Shown here piece after piece: positions 49,091-57,814 of a stretch of DNA of 64,000 nt; positions within the stretch are counted from its first letter, which is position 1; each line of letters begins with the position of its first letter. The notes under the pieces were generated by a model. It saw nothing but the letters and a program-made list of their open reading frames with translations. It made no database searches and was not told the origin of the DNA. A program made the position numbers and the translations under genes. The DNA comes from Aphelenchoides besseyi (taxonomy: Eukaryota; Nematoda; Chromadorea; Rhabditida; Aphelenchoididae), in assembly GCA_024699855.1 (NCBI GenBank), contig JAMPIQ010000002.1:13826001-13890000 (forward strand), given 5' to 3'.

Positions 49091-49408
49091 GTGACTGCCC
49101 ACGCAATAAACTTCGCGGACATTTTGTATCAGCGAGCAGCTGCCTGGTTACATTGTGGCTTAGGCGGTACGAACTTACAAGCAAGCCATCTCTGTACGCG
49201 ACCCGCTTGTGTACGAATGGAACATATTTTTTCGACAACGCAGAATAAAATCGGCAGCGGAGCTGTGGGGAAGTCGAAATCAAACTGCCTGAGAGATTGT
49301 AGGTGTTATCCGCCGTATATTTTGGATGCTACGGTAAAATGGTTGTTTGCGAGGCCCATGGCAATGAAACTCGTCGTATCAAACGTCAGTCGACACCGAA
49401 TTTTTTGA
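49091..49408 (+). CDS. His-Me-finger (zinc-bound loop) homing-endonuclease-like domain
   Basis: The plus-strand frame reads YQRAAAWLHCGLGGTNLQ, ASHLCTRPACVRMEHIF, TTQNKIG and later SNCLRDC. The pattern A/S-H-L-C-x5-C-x4-H-I/L ... N ... C-x3-C is the zinc-binding loop and His-Me active site of the zf-His_Me_endon family, whose best-known member is the homing endonuclease I-PpoI. The H of S-H-L-C would be the general base and the later N the metal ligand. The reading is only 105 codons; an overlapping frame at 49036-49248 is a shadow. No intron-like host or target sequence is evident. It lies about 230 bp upstream of a Helitron helicase remnant, so it may have travelled with that element. Confidence 0.55.
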   Translation: MTAHAINFADILYQRAAAWLHCGLGGTNLQASHLCTRPACVRMEHIFSTTQNKIGSGAVGKSKSNCLRDCRCYPPYILDATVKWLFARPMAMKLVVSNVSRHRIF

Positions 49409-49637
49409 TCACGCGGATTTTAATTGAACATGGCGGAGAGCGAGCACCTAGAAGCTTTGTTAAAGCCGATCAAATGAAATTGTTAGCGCGGAATTAAACA
49501 GCCTGTCGGTCAATTTCCGTAATTTCCAGAAAATTCATGTAAGATACGCAACAACTCCTATGATTTCAGTCGTATTGTCTACTAGTCACTACATAACCAA
49601 ATAACAACACAATAAAACGAGCATGAAAAAGGTACAA

Positions 49638-50430
49638 TTAAACTTCTGTGTCTGCGTCAGAACCACCGAACTGATGCAAATCCGATTCGATTCCGTTCAT
49701 TTTTGCGCGATGTCGAAATCCCAAACAAGCCGATCATTCGACAAAACGAATACTACTCGACAGTACTTGCTTTGTCGGACTTCAATTTGGTCAACGATCT
49801 TCAGGAACTGCAAGATCGAGTGTTTCCGTCGGCACTTTTGCAAAACGGAAAAATCACGTCCAACTCGGCGATTGTTGCGCCGTTGAATGTAACCGTCAAC
49901 TCGATCAACAAAGAGTTGCTGAAAAAGTTGCCTGGACAACCATTTGTCTACGAGGCCATCAACATGATCAAAGACGTAAACGCTATCGATGTTGTTCGTC
50001 GAGTATTCGATCGCAAAGTCAACTAGGACCAACGCCAAACGCTGGCTTTTCGTCGTGTCCAATTTCTTTCGAAATTGGCATTCGCAATGACCATCAACAA
50101 AGCCCAGCACCAAACAATAGAGCGAATCGGGTTGTATTTGAACTCGCCAGTCTTTGCACACGGTCAGTTGTATGTGGCTATGTCACGTGTTCGTCGAGCA
50201 TCTGACATCTACATTTTCAATCCGGGTAATGTGCAAACCGATCCCAAAATGCAACAGCAAAGCAAGTTCATGTTGAACGTTGTCAATCCAGAAGCACCAA
50301 ATTCTTAAAGCAGTTGGAAGCTGACGCGAAAGCACTTAACTCCAATGTCGTTACTCCCGTCAATCCACCGGCTAATACAATTATTCCGGTCAATGCAACA
50401 GCTAATGACAACGATTCAATGGATGTTTAA
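49638..50430 (+). pseudogene. Helitron PIF1-like helicase, degraded C-terminal part
   Basis: Plus-strand reading KLLCLRQNHRTDANPIRFRS, then DVEIPNKP, NGKITSNSAIVAPLNVTVN and INKELLKKLPGQ, as in the late motifs of Helitron helicases. A TAG at 50024-50026 interrupts the frame after DRKVN. The same frame then resumes at DQRQTLAFRRVQF, skipping the usual G-L-P-P-H...L-x-x-G-x-P-x-M-L-L-R-N region. Next come FAMTINKAQHQTIERIGLYL and FAHGQLYVAMSRVR, the most conserved Helitron helicase end; the glycine of A-Q-G-Q-T is His. Near 50305 the frame slips, and LKQLEADAKALNSN to DSMDVstop (50430) continues in another frame. The Helitron 3' hairpin end lies 420 bp downstream in the same orientation. Confidence 0.75.
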
Positions 50431-50433
50431 TTG

Positions 50434-50880
50434 TCGTTCATTCTTCGATACATAGGTTTTTTACGCTTTCCTTCAAAAAGAAAGCACCACTTCGATGGAT
50501 TGATCACGTTGGCGTACGTGAAGTGGCTTTTCAACTAAGAGTCAATCCGCTTACAATTACAAACCATTTTTGAGCCGATTAGAACTCTGTTCGTACCGTT
50601 TATTTTCATAACTTTAGCAAAATAACTTCATATTTCGTTCCCAACTCATCTTTAATATTCTTATCGTATCTCAACGACTTTCAATTTACTCAAACGAACA
50701 GTTTCTAATACAGTTCACAAGTCCGTTGGCCGTCTTGCACTTTTCGGACTGAAGGCCCCAAACGTCAGGTAGTCAACTTTATCAACTCCAAACTCCCCTC
50801 CAATTCACGCTACAAACCCAACGCCACTAACCCAACGCCACTAACAGCAAAAGACGGGAGCGAAGCGACCGTCTTTCTAA
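50434..50880 (+). mobile_element. Helitron 3' end with terminal hairpin and CTAA|T
   Basis: The 3' flank of the degraded helicase. It ends in AAAGACGG-GAGCGAAGCGA-CCGTCTTT, an 8-bp perfect stem (about 50850-50877), followed directly by CTAA and a T, as expected for a Helitron terminus (CTRR before T). About 440 bp of this segment reappears inverted at 56978-57428. The last 110 bp also reappear in direct orientation at 52345-52476. Confidence 0.7.
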
Positions 50881-50996
50881 TGGACAAAAAATTGAAGTAA
50901 ATTAAAGAAAAACATGAGATTAAATTAATGAGAAATGAAATTATATAAAATTGTGTAGGAGATCCAATAATGCAAATGAAAATTGATTTGCTCAGT

Positions 50997-51215
50997 TCAC
51001 CATTTTTTGCCGTTTCTTCGCTGGTTCGTTTGTAGCTTCCCTAAAAACTTTATGTTAGTTGTGAAATGGGATGGAACTAACCGTTGTTCTTCCGCCCAAC
51101 ATTTACGTTGAAGAGATGTGATTATGATGAATTTCGGAAACATTTTAAGGAACCGATCACGATACCAATGATGGCCTCTAGGGAGCAAAACGATGTGATC
51201 ATAAAGTTTGCTCAT
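50997..51215 (-). pseudogene. Unrecognised coding fragment next to repeat copy 2
   Basis: Minus-strand frame of 72 codons: MSKLYDHIVLLPRGHHWYRD, FLKMFPKFIIITSLQRKCWA, ending QRRNGKKWstop. A plausible donor follows AEEQR (GTTAGTTCC), so only the first 45 residues may be exon. The amino-acid make-up looks coding; no family recognised. It starts about 20 bp beyond the GAG|GTGA edge of repeat copy 2, on the same strand. Confidence 0.3.
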
Positions 51216-51236
51216 TTGACGATAGGATTTGTTGCA

Positions 51237-51405
51237 TCACCTCTATAACTAAACCACACCTTAATAAAAACAATGAGATCACGAAAAAAAAGCCCTGACC
51301 AAAAATTCTTCCAGATTCCAAATTTCAAATAAAATTCTGATCATCGTCTACAAAAACATACCGAAAAAAAGCCCTTTTGCGGTCGTTCAAAACTCAACAT
51401 TTTTT
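51237..51405 (+). repeat. 175-bp repeat, copy 2 (diverged)
   Basis: Begins TCACCTCTATAACTAAACCA and ends near TTGCGGTCGTTCAAAACTC. Shares the middle TTCCAGATTCCAAATTTCAA and AATAAAATTCTGA with other copies. Confidence 0.6.
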
Positions 51406-51409
51406 GGCC

Positions 51410-51480
51410 GAGTGGTGAGTGCGTCGGATTTTTGGCGCCGGGGGTCGAAAGTTCGATCCCGCCCGCTGACATTTGATTGT
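51410..51480 (+). repeat. tRNA-like (SINE-type) relic, Leu/Ser-like A box
   Basis: TGGCCGAGTGG (A-box, as in tRNA-Leu/Ser) and AGTTCGATCCC (B-box) are correctly ordered about 35 bp apart, but the acceptor and T stems do not pair. It starts directly after repeat copy 2. Confidence 0.4.
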
Positions 51481-52118
51481 GCACAGTGAGGGAATTAATT
51501 GTTTTAGTGTATGGCTGAGTAGTTTTTGATTCTATTCAATTCTTACAGTATATATTCAATTCTTAAAGTGTATTATAGTATACATGTCGCCACTTTCGCA
51601 TATTTCTTCGTATCGAAATGGACAACGAAAGTATTGCCGTGAAGTTTGAACTTTGAAGTTGTTGTGTTGAAGGTTGTCGATTGAAGGTTCGTATTGTGAT
51701 GATCAACGAACTGAGGTTTTGGTTCGCTACTTAAGTGCTTAAATGTTGATTCGTTAGGTTAGCACATGATTTTCGATTAATTGATTGTTGACGCGCAAGG
51801 TTAACACAATCAGTTCTAATCGTTTGGTTCCTAAAGATGAAGATCGCTACCATTGGGTGCAAAGATTTGGCGTCGCTATTTAATTTTGGGTTCATAGTCC
51901 TGGAGTGAGTGTTGATTTCGCTATGGAAGTCGAGTTCATGTGGTTTTGTAGGTTGTTGGATTGACTTCTTTTGTTGTTTCAACTCATTGGTTAATACTCA
52001 GGATGGTGATTTGCGCTCGATCAAATGTATGATAAACGAATATGTCTACTTAATTCACTGAGTTTGGAGTATTTTGAATGCGGCTTCGATGACGTACATT
52101 GATAATCAGTGTTTTCGA

Positions 52119-52476
52119 TCACTCTCATAACCGAACCACACCACAATAAAACGTGGAGGAGCCATTCGGTGAATGACAGCCACTGAATCCGAGGAATCGA
52201 ATCCCCAAAACCCGGATCGATCCAAAGGAACGAAAAAGCGGGGGAACGATCGACCGAAGGGCGATCGTGGAGGAGTCTTTTGAGCCATTTGGAGAGTGAC
52301 AGCCTGTGGATTTTTGAGTGTTTTTGTTAGCAAAGCAGTCGTTGGTCTTGCACTTTTCGGGCTGAAGGCCCCAAACGCCAGGTAGTCAACTTTATCAAGT
52401 CCAACTCCCCTCCAACCCACGCCACTAACCCAACGCCACTAACGGCAAAAGACGGGAGCGAAGCGACCGTCTTGTT
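52119..52476 (+). mobile_element. Non-autonomous Helitron-like element
   Basis: Begins TCACTCTCATAACCGAACCA, the same terminal word as the 175-bp repeats. It ends with the shared 3' block (TTGCACTTTTCGGGCTGAAG ... AACGGCAAAAGACGGGAGCG) and hairpin AAGACGG/CCGTCTT followed by G and TTTT. About 360 bp, no coding capacity. It ties the TC 5' word to the Helitron 3' hairpin in one unit. Confidence 0.55.
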
Positions 52477-52671
52477 TTGACAAATAACGTTACAGTAATT
52501 GAAAATACTAATAATCGAGTTCATATCTTGGCAGTTATAAAGATCATAGATAAACATCGAAGTAATAGAAAAAGACAAGTTGGAATGAAATTAGGGGCAT
52601 TGATACGATTGAAAACTGGTGAACGATTAATTGAAGGAAATGGGTAGAAATAAATCGCATGTAAATTAATC

Positions 52672-53149
52672 TCAGGTTGGCAGTTCGTACTTCGATTTGA
52701 ATTCGGTGTTGAAACGTTTCACTGACCACTTTTTGTCACCGTGAGTGTCATAAACAACCATATGTTGGAAAAGGTACGATAGTTGGTTGACTTCGTGAGT
52801 ACAGTTCTTGATTTTGCACTTGTACGTAGTTGGCAGTTCGTACTTCGATTTGAATTCGGTGTTGAAACGTTCCACTGTCCACTTTTCGTCAGCGTGTTTT
52901 GAACGAAGTACGAGGTGCTCGAAAAAGCTGAAGAGATTTGTGGTCTCAAACTGGCAGTTTTCGACTGGACAACGATGTGTAGTTGGTATTTCGTATCTTC
53001 GGCCGTACGTTCGTTCGAATTTGTCCACACTCTACTTCAAGACACCGTGAGTTTTGCTGACGAGGAGGTGGATGAAAAGATGGTAATCACGTTCGAATAC
53101 GTAGGGACATTTGGCGACTGGGCATGGGATTCCTGAGAGGGAAAAGTGC
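52672..53149 (-). pseudogene. Tandem C2H2-type zinc-finger protein fragment, interrupted by a stop
   Basis: After an acceptor CCCTCTCAG the minus strand reads three similar modules: IPCPVAKCPYVFERDYHLFI then H-x6-H; HRCPVENCQFETTNLFSFFE then H; and YKCKIKNCTHEVNQLSYLFQ then H. Each is C-x4-C-x12-H-x5/6-H plus a linker K-W-S/T-V-x-R-F-N-T-E-F-K. The unit is 51 codons; about 40 bases at 52676 and 52829 are nearly identical, so the duplication is recent. In the first linker the tryptophan position is TAG (K-stop-S-V-D-K-F), and the last linker ends in TGA after YELPT. The C-x4-C spacing differs from classical C2H2 fingers. Function unknown; it appears to be a broken, possibly captured, gene piece. 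Confidence 0.5.
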
Positions 53150-53164
53150 GTTTTGAACTGCTTG

Positions 53165-53350
53165 TCACCTCTATAACTAAACCACACCCAATTAAAATAC
53201 TTTCCGCCACTATTACCTCGAGAAAAAATGCACATTATCAATAATTTACTCGAGATTCCAATTCCCAAATAAAATTCCGTACTCACGAAAATCATTTCTT
53301 CGAAAAAATTTACCATTTGCGATCGTCAAAACGTCAACATTTCTTTCCGT
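53165..53350 (+). repeat. 175-bp repeat, copy 3
   Basis: TCACCTCTATAACTAAACCA at the left edge; CTCGAGAAAAAATGCACATT and CATTTCTTCGAAAAAATTTA inside; right edge near TCAACATTTCTTTCCG. On the minus strand its end reads ATAGAG|GTGACAAG, just before the zinc-finger exon. Confidence 0.7.
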
Positions 53351-53980
53351 AAACTCGTCGTGGTAAGGAAAGAAATAAAAGACGTGAAATATAAAATAGA
53401 AACGAAAAACCCGTCAAGATAAAGTTTTAAATTTTGATTTTCCGACACGGATCATTTTTTATTTATTCCTCGCATGTCGTGCTTATCGACGGTGGATAAA
53501 CACAACCTACAGCTTGGTTAGTATCCGATTTAATTCGATGCAGTAATCAGTTACTGCAACGTATGAATCTATAAAAGAATTTTTGAAAAAAAGAATTTTT
53601 TACAAGTATACGAGGGTTGATCAATTGTCCGAGACGAGAAAATTCCGTAAACATATCGAACCGAATTCAATTCACACACAAATCCAGCACTAAATTTCTC
53701 TAAAAGATGATATTAACTACTCAATTTCTTATATGCACTCACCTCCGCTAGTTTCAAGCTAAAATACATCAACAGCAGAATGTCTAAAAAACAAATAATC
53801 ACCTACTTTTCATTTCTTCCGAAAAGGATGTCGTGAGCTTTTTATCATCCGAATTCTGATCAAAAATCACATGCTTCTCCGTTTATTGAACTTCAAAAAA
53901 CTCTTCTCGCAATCGTCTCCGGGATTTTTGAGAAGCACGATTATCGCTTTTCCGTTGATGCATACTCGGCGTTAATCTTG
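53351..53980. other. Accessory block, no gene seen
   Basis: About 630 bp of AT-rich sequence between repeat copies 3 and 4. No conserved reading or RNA gene recognised. Confidence 0.4.
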
Positions 53981-54167
53981 TCTCACCTACATGACTAATC
54001 GACACCACAATGAAATACTTCCCGTCACTATGAGCTCGAGAAAAAATACACGATCTCAATGATTTACTCCAGATTCCAATTCCCAAATAAAATTCTGAAG
54101 TCACAAAGCTCATTTCTTCGAAAAAATACATCATTTGCAGTCGTCAAAAAGTCAAGATTGTTTTCCG
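53981..54167 (+). repeat. 175-bp repeat, copy 4
   Basis: TCTCACCTACATGACTAATC at the left edge, CTATGAGCTCGAGAAAAAAT inside, and a right edge near GTCAAGATTGTTTTCCG. On the minus strand its end is a good donor, ATGTAG|GTGAGACAAG. Confidence 0.7.
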
Positions 54168-54549
54168 CATCGCTTCAAGTTGGCCAGATTTGTCACAAAT
54201 GGTTCGCTCAATGAAATAATAGCCATATCGTAGCTTGCTTCTGGGTTCAAGAAGTTTTTGAACCTTGGATGTATTGTGAACTACTTGACCGAGCGTTCAA
54301 TTCCGCTCGTGGGTAATTCGACACCGGAGATTTCACCACAAACACGCTATTCACTTAATGTTCCGGAGTCAGCGCAGTGTCCGCAAGTAATCGCCAGGTC
54401 TGGACTTATCAAGCTTTCCGATCAGCTGTTTTAACGTCCGTTCTAGAATTTGAACATATAAATATCATAAAATTCCCGATAATAAGTTGACGCAAATAAA
54501 ATTTCCTCAGTTTTATTTTTAAAATATATGGTTGAATCCCCAATTCGCT

Positions 54550-55405
54550 TTAGAACTTACAACTGGAATTGGAAGATTCTTCAGCGTCGACTTGACAATT
54601 TGATGTGGACATTCCATGGGACCTTGTCAGGTAAAAAACATCGAAGTTATGGAAAATAGCCGATGACTCTACGACAAGATACTTCAGTTCATTTGGACCG
54701 ACAATTCGATAGTGCATCATTTTGTTTTGCTGACATGTTGCACACAATCGACGTTCATCATCGCCATTAAAAATTTGTTCCAAACTCATGTTACTTCGAG
54801 GAATTTGAAGATCAACAACGTTAGTGTACGGTGATTCTTCGAAGATATAACCACATTCACTTTCCAGACGAATTTCAGCGTGATACAGAGGTTGTAATTC
54901 AATTGGAATCCAATCGCTCAGAATAACTTGACTTAAGAGCTCGGCAGCATCGTGGGTTTCGTTGACAACTTGATTTGTTTGAACGTCGTGTTGTGGCTTC
55001 CATTCTTCGGGCAATGCATCGCGTAGGTTTTGAACATGATTAACGGAACGTCGAAAAACATCAAGTAGTAAACGAACTTCGTTGCTTGGTTGTTCCCAAA
55101 TATTCAATCGTTCTACCAGGCTCTTCTGTCAAAAACTACGTTTACGGCAAAAACAAGGAAACACTTTGAGGTGCCGTTTTAAAGTTCCAACCATCGACCT
55201 AAATTCGATCTTCCAGTTTCTAATAACATTATCTCTTACTAAATTCCAAACTTTCGTCGTGAGTAGTCAACACATTTGCAGCAATTGGTTCTTCTTCTGC
55301 GGACAGATTGACATTTGTACGATCATTTGAATTAACAGGTGCCGGTTCAGTTCCTTTGGTAGTCAACTTGAGTCGTTTGCATTTTAACATCATACAGGAA
55401 TTACA
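54550..55405 (-). pseudogene. Ubiquitin-specific-protease-like fragment
   Basis: Two minus-strand exons: about 55240-55393 (MLKCKRLKLTTKGTEPAP, ANVLTTHDESLEFS) and 54550-55131 after an acceptor TTTTGACAG. The second reads VRLLLDVFRRSVNHVQNLRD, THDAAELLSQVIL, ESECGYIFEESPYTNVVDLQ, CATCQQNKMMHYRIVGP and LKYLVVESSAIFHNF. The order D-A-x-E-L-L ... C-G-x-x ... L-x-L-x-I ... C-x-x-C ... K-x-x-I-x-x-x-P-x-x-L resembles the fingers and palm of USP peptidases after the catalytic Cys box. Neither the Cys box nor the His box is present, so it cannot be active. Its 5' edge abuts repeat copy 5. Confidence 0.45.
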
Positions 55406-55411
55406 AGCTTG

Positions 55412-55520
55412 TCTCACTTACATAACTAATCGACACCACACTAAAATACTTCTCGCCACTATGAGCTCGAGAAAAAATGTACTTTTTGCGGTCCTTAAAA
55501 AGTCAACATTTTTCTTTCCG
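55412..55520 (+). repeat. 175-bp repeat, copy 5 (internally deleted)
   Basis: TCTCACTTACATAACTAATC to TCAACATTTTTCTTTCCGC, lacking the middle AATTTACTCCAGATTCC segment of the other copies. The minus-strand edge reads ATGTAA|GTGAGACAAG. Confidence 0.65.
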
Positions 55521-55604
55521 CAAACTCGTAAACAAATTATATGAAATTGCTTTGATAAAATTAGATGGAGATTTGGGATTTAAAGGAAGTTTGGTTGGGA
55601 ATGA

Positions 55605-55795
55605 CATGGCTAACTTTGACTAGCCCAGTATTCGTCGTCGGATCTGGCCGGCTTTGGAATAGGTTCTCCGGGAAGAAGTCGGTATCCGGTAGAGTAATAG
55701 TGATTCACGATGGAACTTATCGAAAGACGGTGATCATAGTCCATCACAACCAGATTGCATGGCAACGGCCCGTTTGCTTTCATGCCTATGCCCTT
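55605..55795 (-). pseudogene. Unrecognised coding-like fragment next to repeat copy 6
   Basis: Minus strand reads GIGMKANGPLPCNLVVMDYD, HRLSISSIVNHYYSTGYRLL and PGEPIPKPARSDDEYWASQS. The plus-strand open frame (55565-55810) covers the same bases, but the minus reading has the more protein-like composition. No family recognised, no start codon or splice partner certain. Confidence 0.3.
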
Positions 55796-55796
55796 G

Positions 55797-55982
55797 TCTC
55801 ACCTACATAACTAATCGACACCACAATAAAATACTTCCCGCCACTATGAGCTCGAGAAAAAATGCAGTCTCAATAATTTACTACTGATTCTGAATCAGAA
55901 ATAAAACTTCGAAGTCACGAAGCTCATTTCTTCGAAAATGCACCGTTTGCGGTCGTCAAAAAGTCAAGATTTCTTTCCGTTA
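55797..55982 (+). repeat. 175-bp repeat, copy 6
   Basis: TCTCACCTACATAACTAATC, CTCGAGAAAAAATGCAGTCT, GAAAATGCACCGTTTGCGGT, right edge near AAGATTTCTTTCCG. Minus-strand edge reads ATGTAG|GTGAGACAAG. Confidence 0.7.
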
Positions 55983-56130
55983 AATGTTAAACAACATTTA
56001 GAGTAGAAAAGTTTACAACATTGAGTAATTGCAAATGGAATGAGAATCCTGACGACTCGAATACACAAGTTCATTTTAGCCCGTGCGCATTTCCGCGGTG
56101 TTTTTGATATGCCGAATGCGTTTCGAACTT

Positions 56131-56290
56131 TCACCCTCATAACTAAACCCACCACACTAAAATACTTCCCCTCACTATGAGCTCGAGAAAAAATGCACAG
56201 TCTCAATAATTTACTCCAGATTCCAAATCCAAAATGAAATTCCGTACTCACAAACATCTTTTTTTTTCGAAAAACCACATCTTTTGCCTA
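56131..56290 (+). repeat. 175-bp repeat, copy 7
   Basis: TCACCCTCATAACTAAACCC, CTATGAGCTCGAGAAAAAAT, TTTACTCCAGATTCCAAATC, then a diverged right edge. Minus-strand edge reads TTATGAG|GGTGAAAG. Confidence 0.65.
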
Positions 56291-56977
56291 AAGCAAAAAT
56301 TTATCATATTTAAATAAAACTGGAATGTTACCGCTTGAACAACTTGGCCCGATTCCGCTTCCGTCTGTTCAACAAACTGTTGAAGAGTAAATGAGCCATT
56401 ATTAATCTTCATAATCGGATCCAGCGATTTTTTTCCACATCATACAAAGTACCTTCGTGTACACAAAATTGATATTTGCAGTAAAGATTTATGCTAAGAT
56501 CACTTAAGAAGCTTCCAAAAGAGGGAAAGCAAGGTGTTTTTATAGGGCCAAGCAAATCACGCTCGCATGCGCGGAGCGTGGTTTCTCGAATTAGGAAGAT
56601 TCGTTTGGATCTCGTGTGCCCCTCAAAGTCGTTTTACCATAGGGCAAAACGTTTACAATTGAGCGTTGCATTGAGCTAGATATTATGGAATAAATAAATT
56701 TTTTAATGCAAATGTAAAGAACGATGAAACAGAAAAAATGATGAAATATGCATAGGCCACACCCTGGGAAACGCAATAAATAACAAGATAGCTAGCATTA
56801 TAAAGACGAAAACAGGCAAAAACGTTTACAATGAAAAAGCAAGCAATAACATGCAAAAATTTTGTTAACCAAGCTGAAACATAACGCCAACCAAAAACGC
56901 GCTATTTTGAACGTGTATAAATAAAGTTCTAAAGGAACCTATTGTTCGGTGTAAATTTAAATCAATTTTATCCCATT
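56291..56977. other. Accessory block, no gene seen
   Basis: About 690 bp between repeat copy 7 and the inverted Helitron element; AT-rich, with a 62-codon chance frame at 56491-56679. Confidence 0.4.
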
Positions 56978-57428
56978 AAAGAACAAGATCGTCGCTTCGC
57001 TCCCTTGTTTTGCCGTTAGTGGTGTTGGTTTTGTAGCGTGGGTTGGAGGGGAGTTCGGAATTGATAAAATTGGCTACTTAGCGTTTGGGATCTTCAGCCC
57101 GAAAAGTGCAAGACGGTCAACGGACTTTGTATTGCATTAGAAACTGTTCGTTTGAGTAAATTGAAAGTCGTTGAGATACGATAAGAATATTAAAGATGAG
57201 TTGGGAACGAAATATGAAGTTATTTTGCTGAAGTTATGAAAATAAACGGTACGAACAGAGTTCTAATCGGCTCAAAAATGTTTGTAATTGTAAGCGGATT
57301 GATTCTTAGTAGAAAGCCACTTCACGAACGCCAACGTGATCAATCCATCGAAGTGGTGCTTTCTTTTTGAAGGAAGAAAGCGTAAGAAACCTATTTTTTA
57401 TTGTGCTGTGGTTTAATTATGAGGATGA
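56978..57428 (-). mobile_element. Non-autonomous Helitron, inverted
   Basis: On the minus strand it runs from TCATCCTCATAATTAAACCA (57428) through sequence nearly identical to 50440-50830 and ends at a hairpin AACAAG-...-CTTGTT with the loop GGGAGCGAAGCGAC. About 450 bp, non-coding. Having the same body as the helicase-linked 3' flank shows that it derives from the same Helitron family. Confidence 0.65.
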
Positions 57429-57814
57429 TCATTTTCAAATCAAATGCTCATTCATTTCATTTTAAGTTCTTTGATAGTTCAACCTTGTAGTTCATTTGTG
57501 CAGTAACCCACTTACGACAAGTACAAAGTTTATAGTTACAGCATTGCGAATACCATCAATCGATGGTCGAAGTTAATGCATTTACTTTTGGTCAATCAAT
57601 TCGGTCCCCGTTAATTAAAGCCCCATTCGCTTCTTGATAGGAAGAATATAGAAATTGAAGTGTGCGGGCACGTCAAATCGCACAACTTTCTTTTTCGTCG
57701 TTTTTGATTAAGCTCGTGCACGGAAGAGTCGCCCTTTTTTCACTCGAACTGATTTCACAACGCTCCCGCTATCGACTAAGACGCTTGCAGCACGTTTCAC
57801 AAGAATTCTTAGAC

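Noticed and set aside
49036..49248. Plus-strand frame overlapping the His-Me-finger frame
   Set aside because: A shadow in another frame; the conserved S-H-L-C...C...H pattern is only in the 49091-49408 frame.
51410..51480. Possible tRNA-Leu/Ser gene
   Set aside because: A good A box and B box but stems do not form and no clear anticodon arm; a relic.
53165..56278. Short shared minus-strand frames inside the repeats (with F-Y-L-G-I-G-I-W-S-K) as a conserved peptide
   Set aside because: Similarity follows automatically from the shared DNA; some copies are broken in this frame, so it is not evidence of a protein by itself.
47689..56290. CRISPR-like array
   Set aside because: The repeats are about 175 bp, irregularly spaced, and in an animal genome; spacing and size exclude CRISPR.
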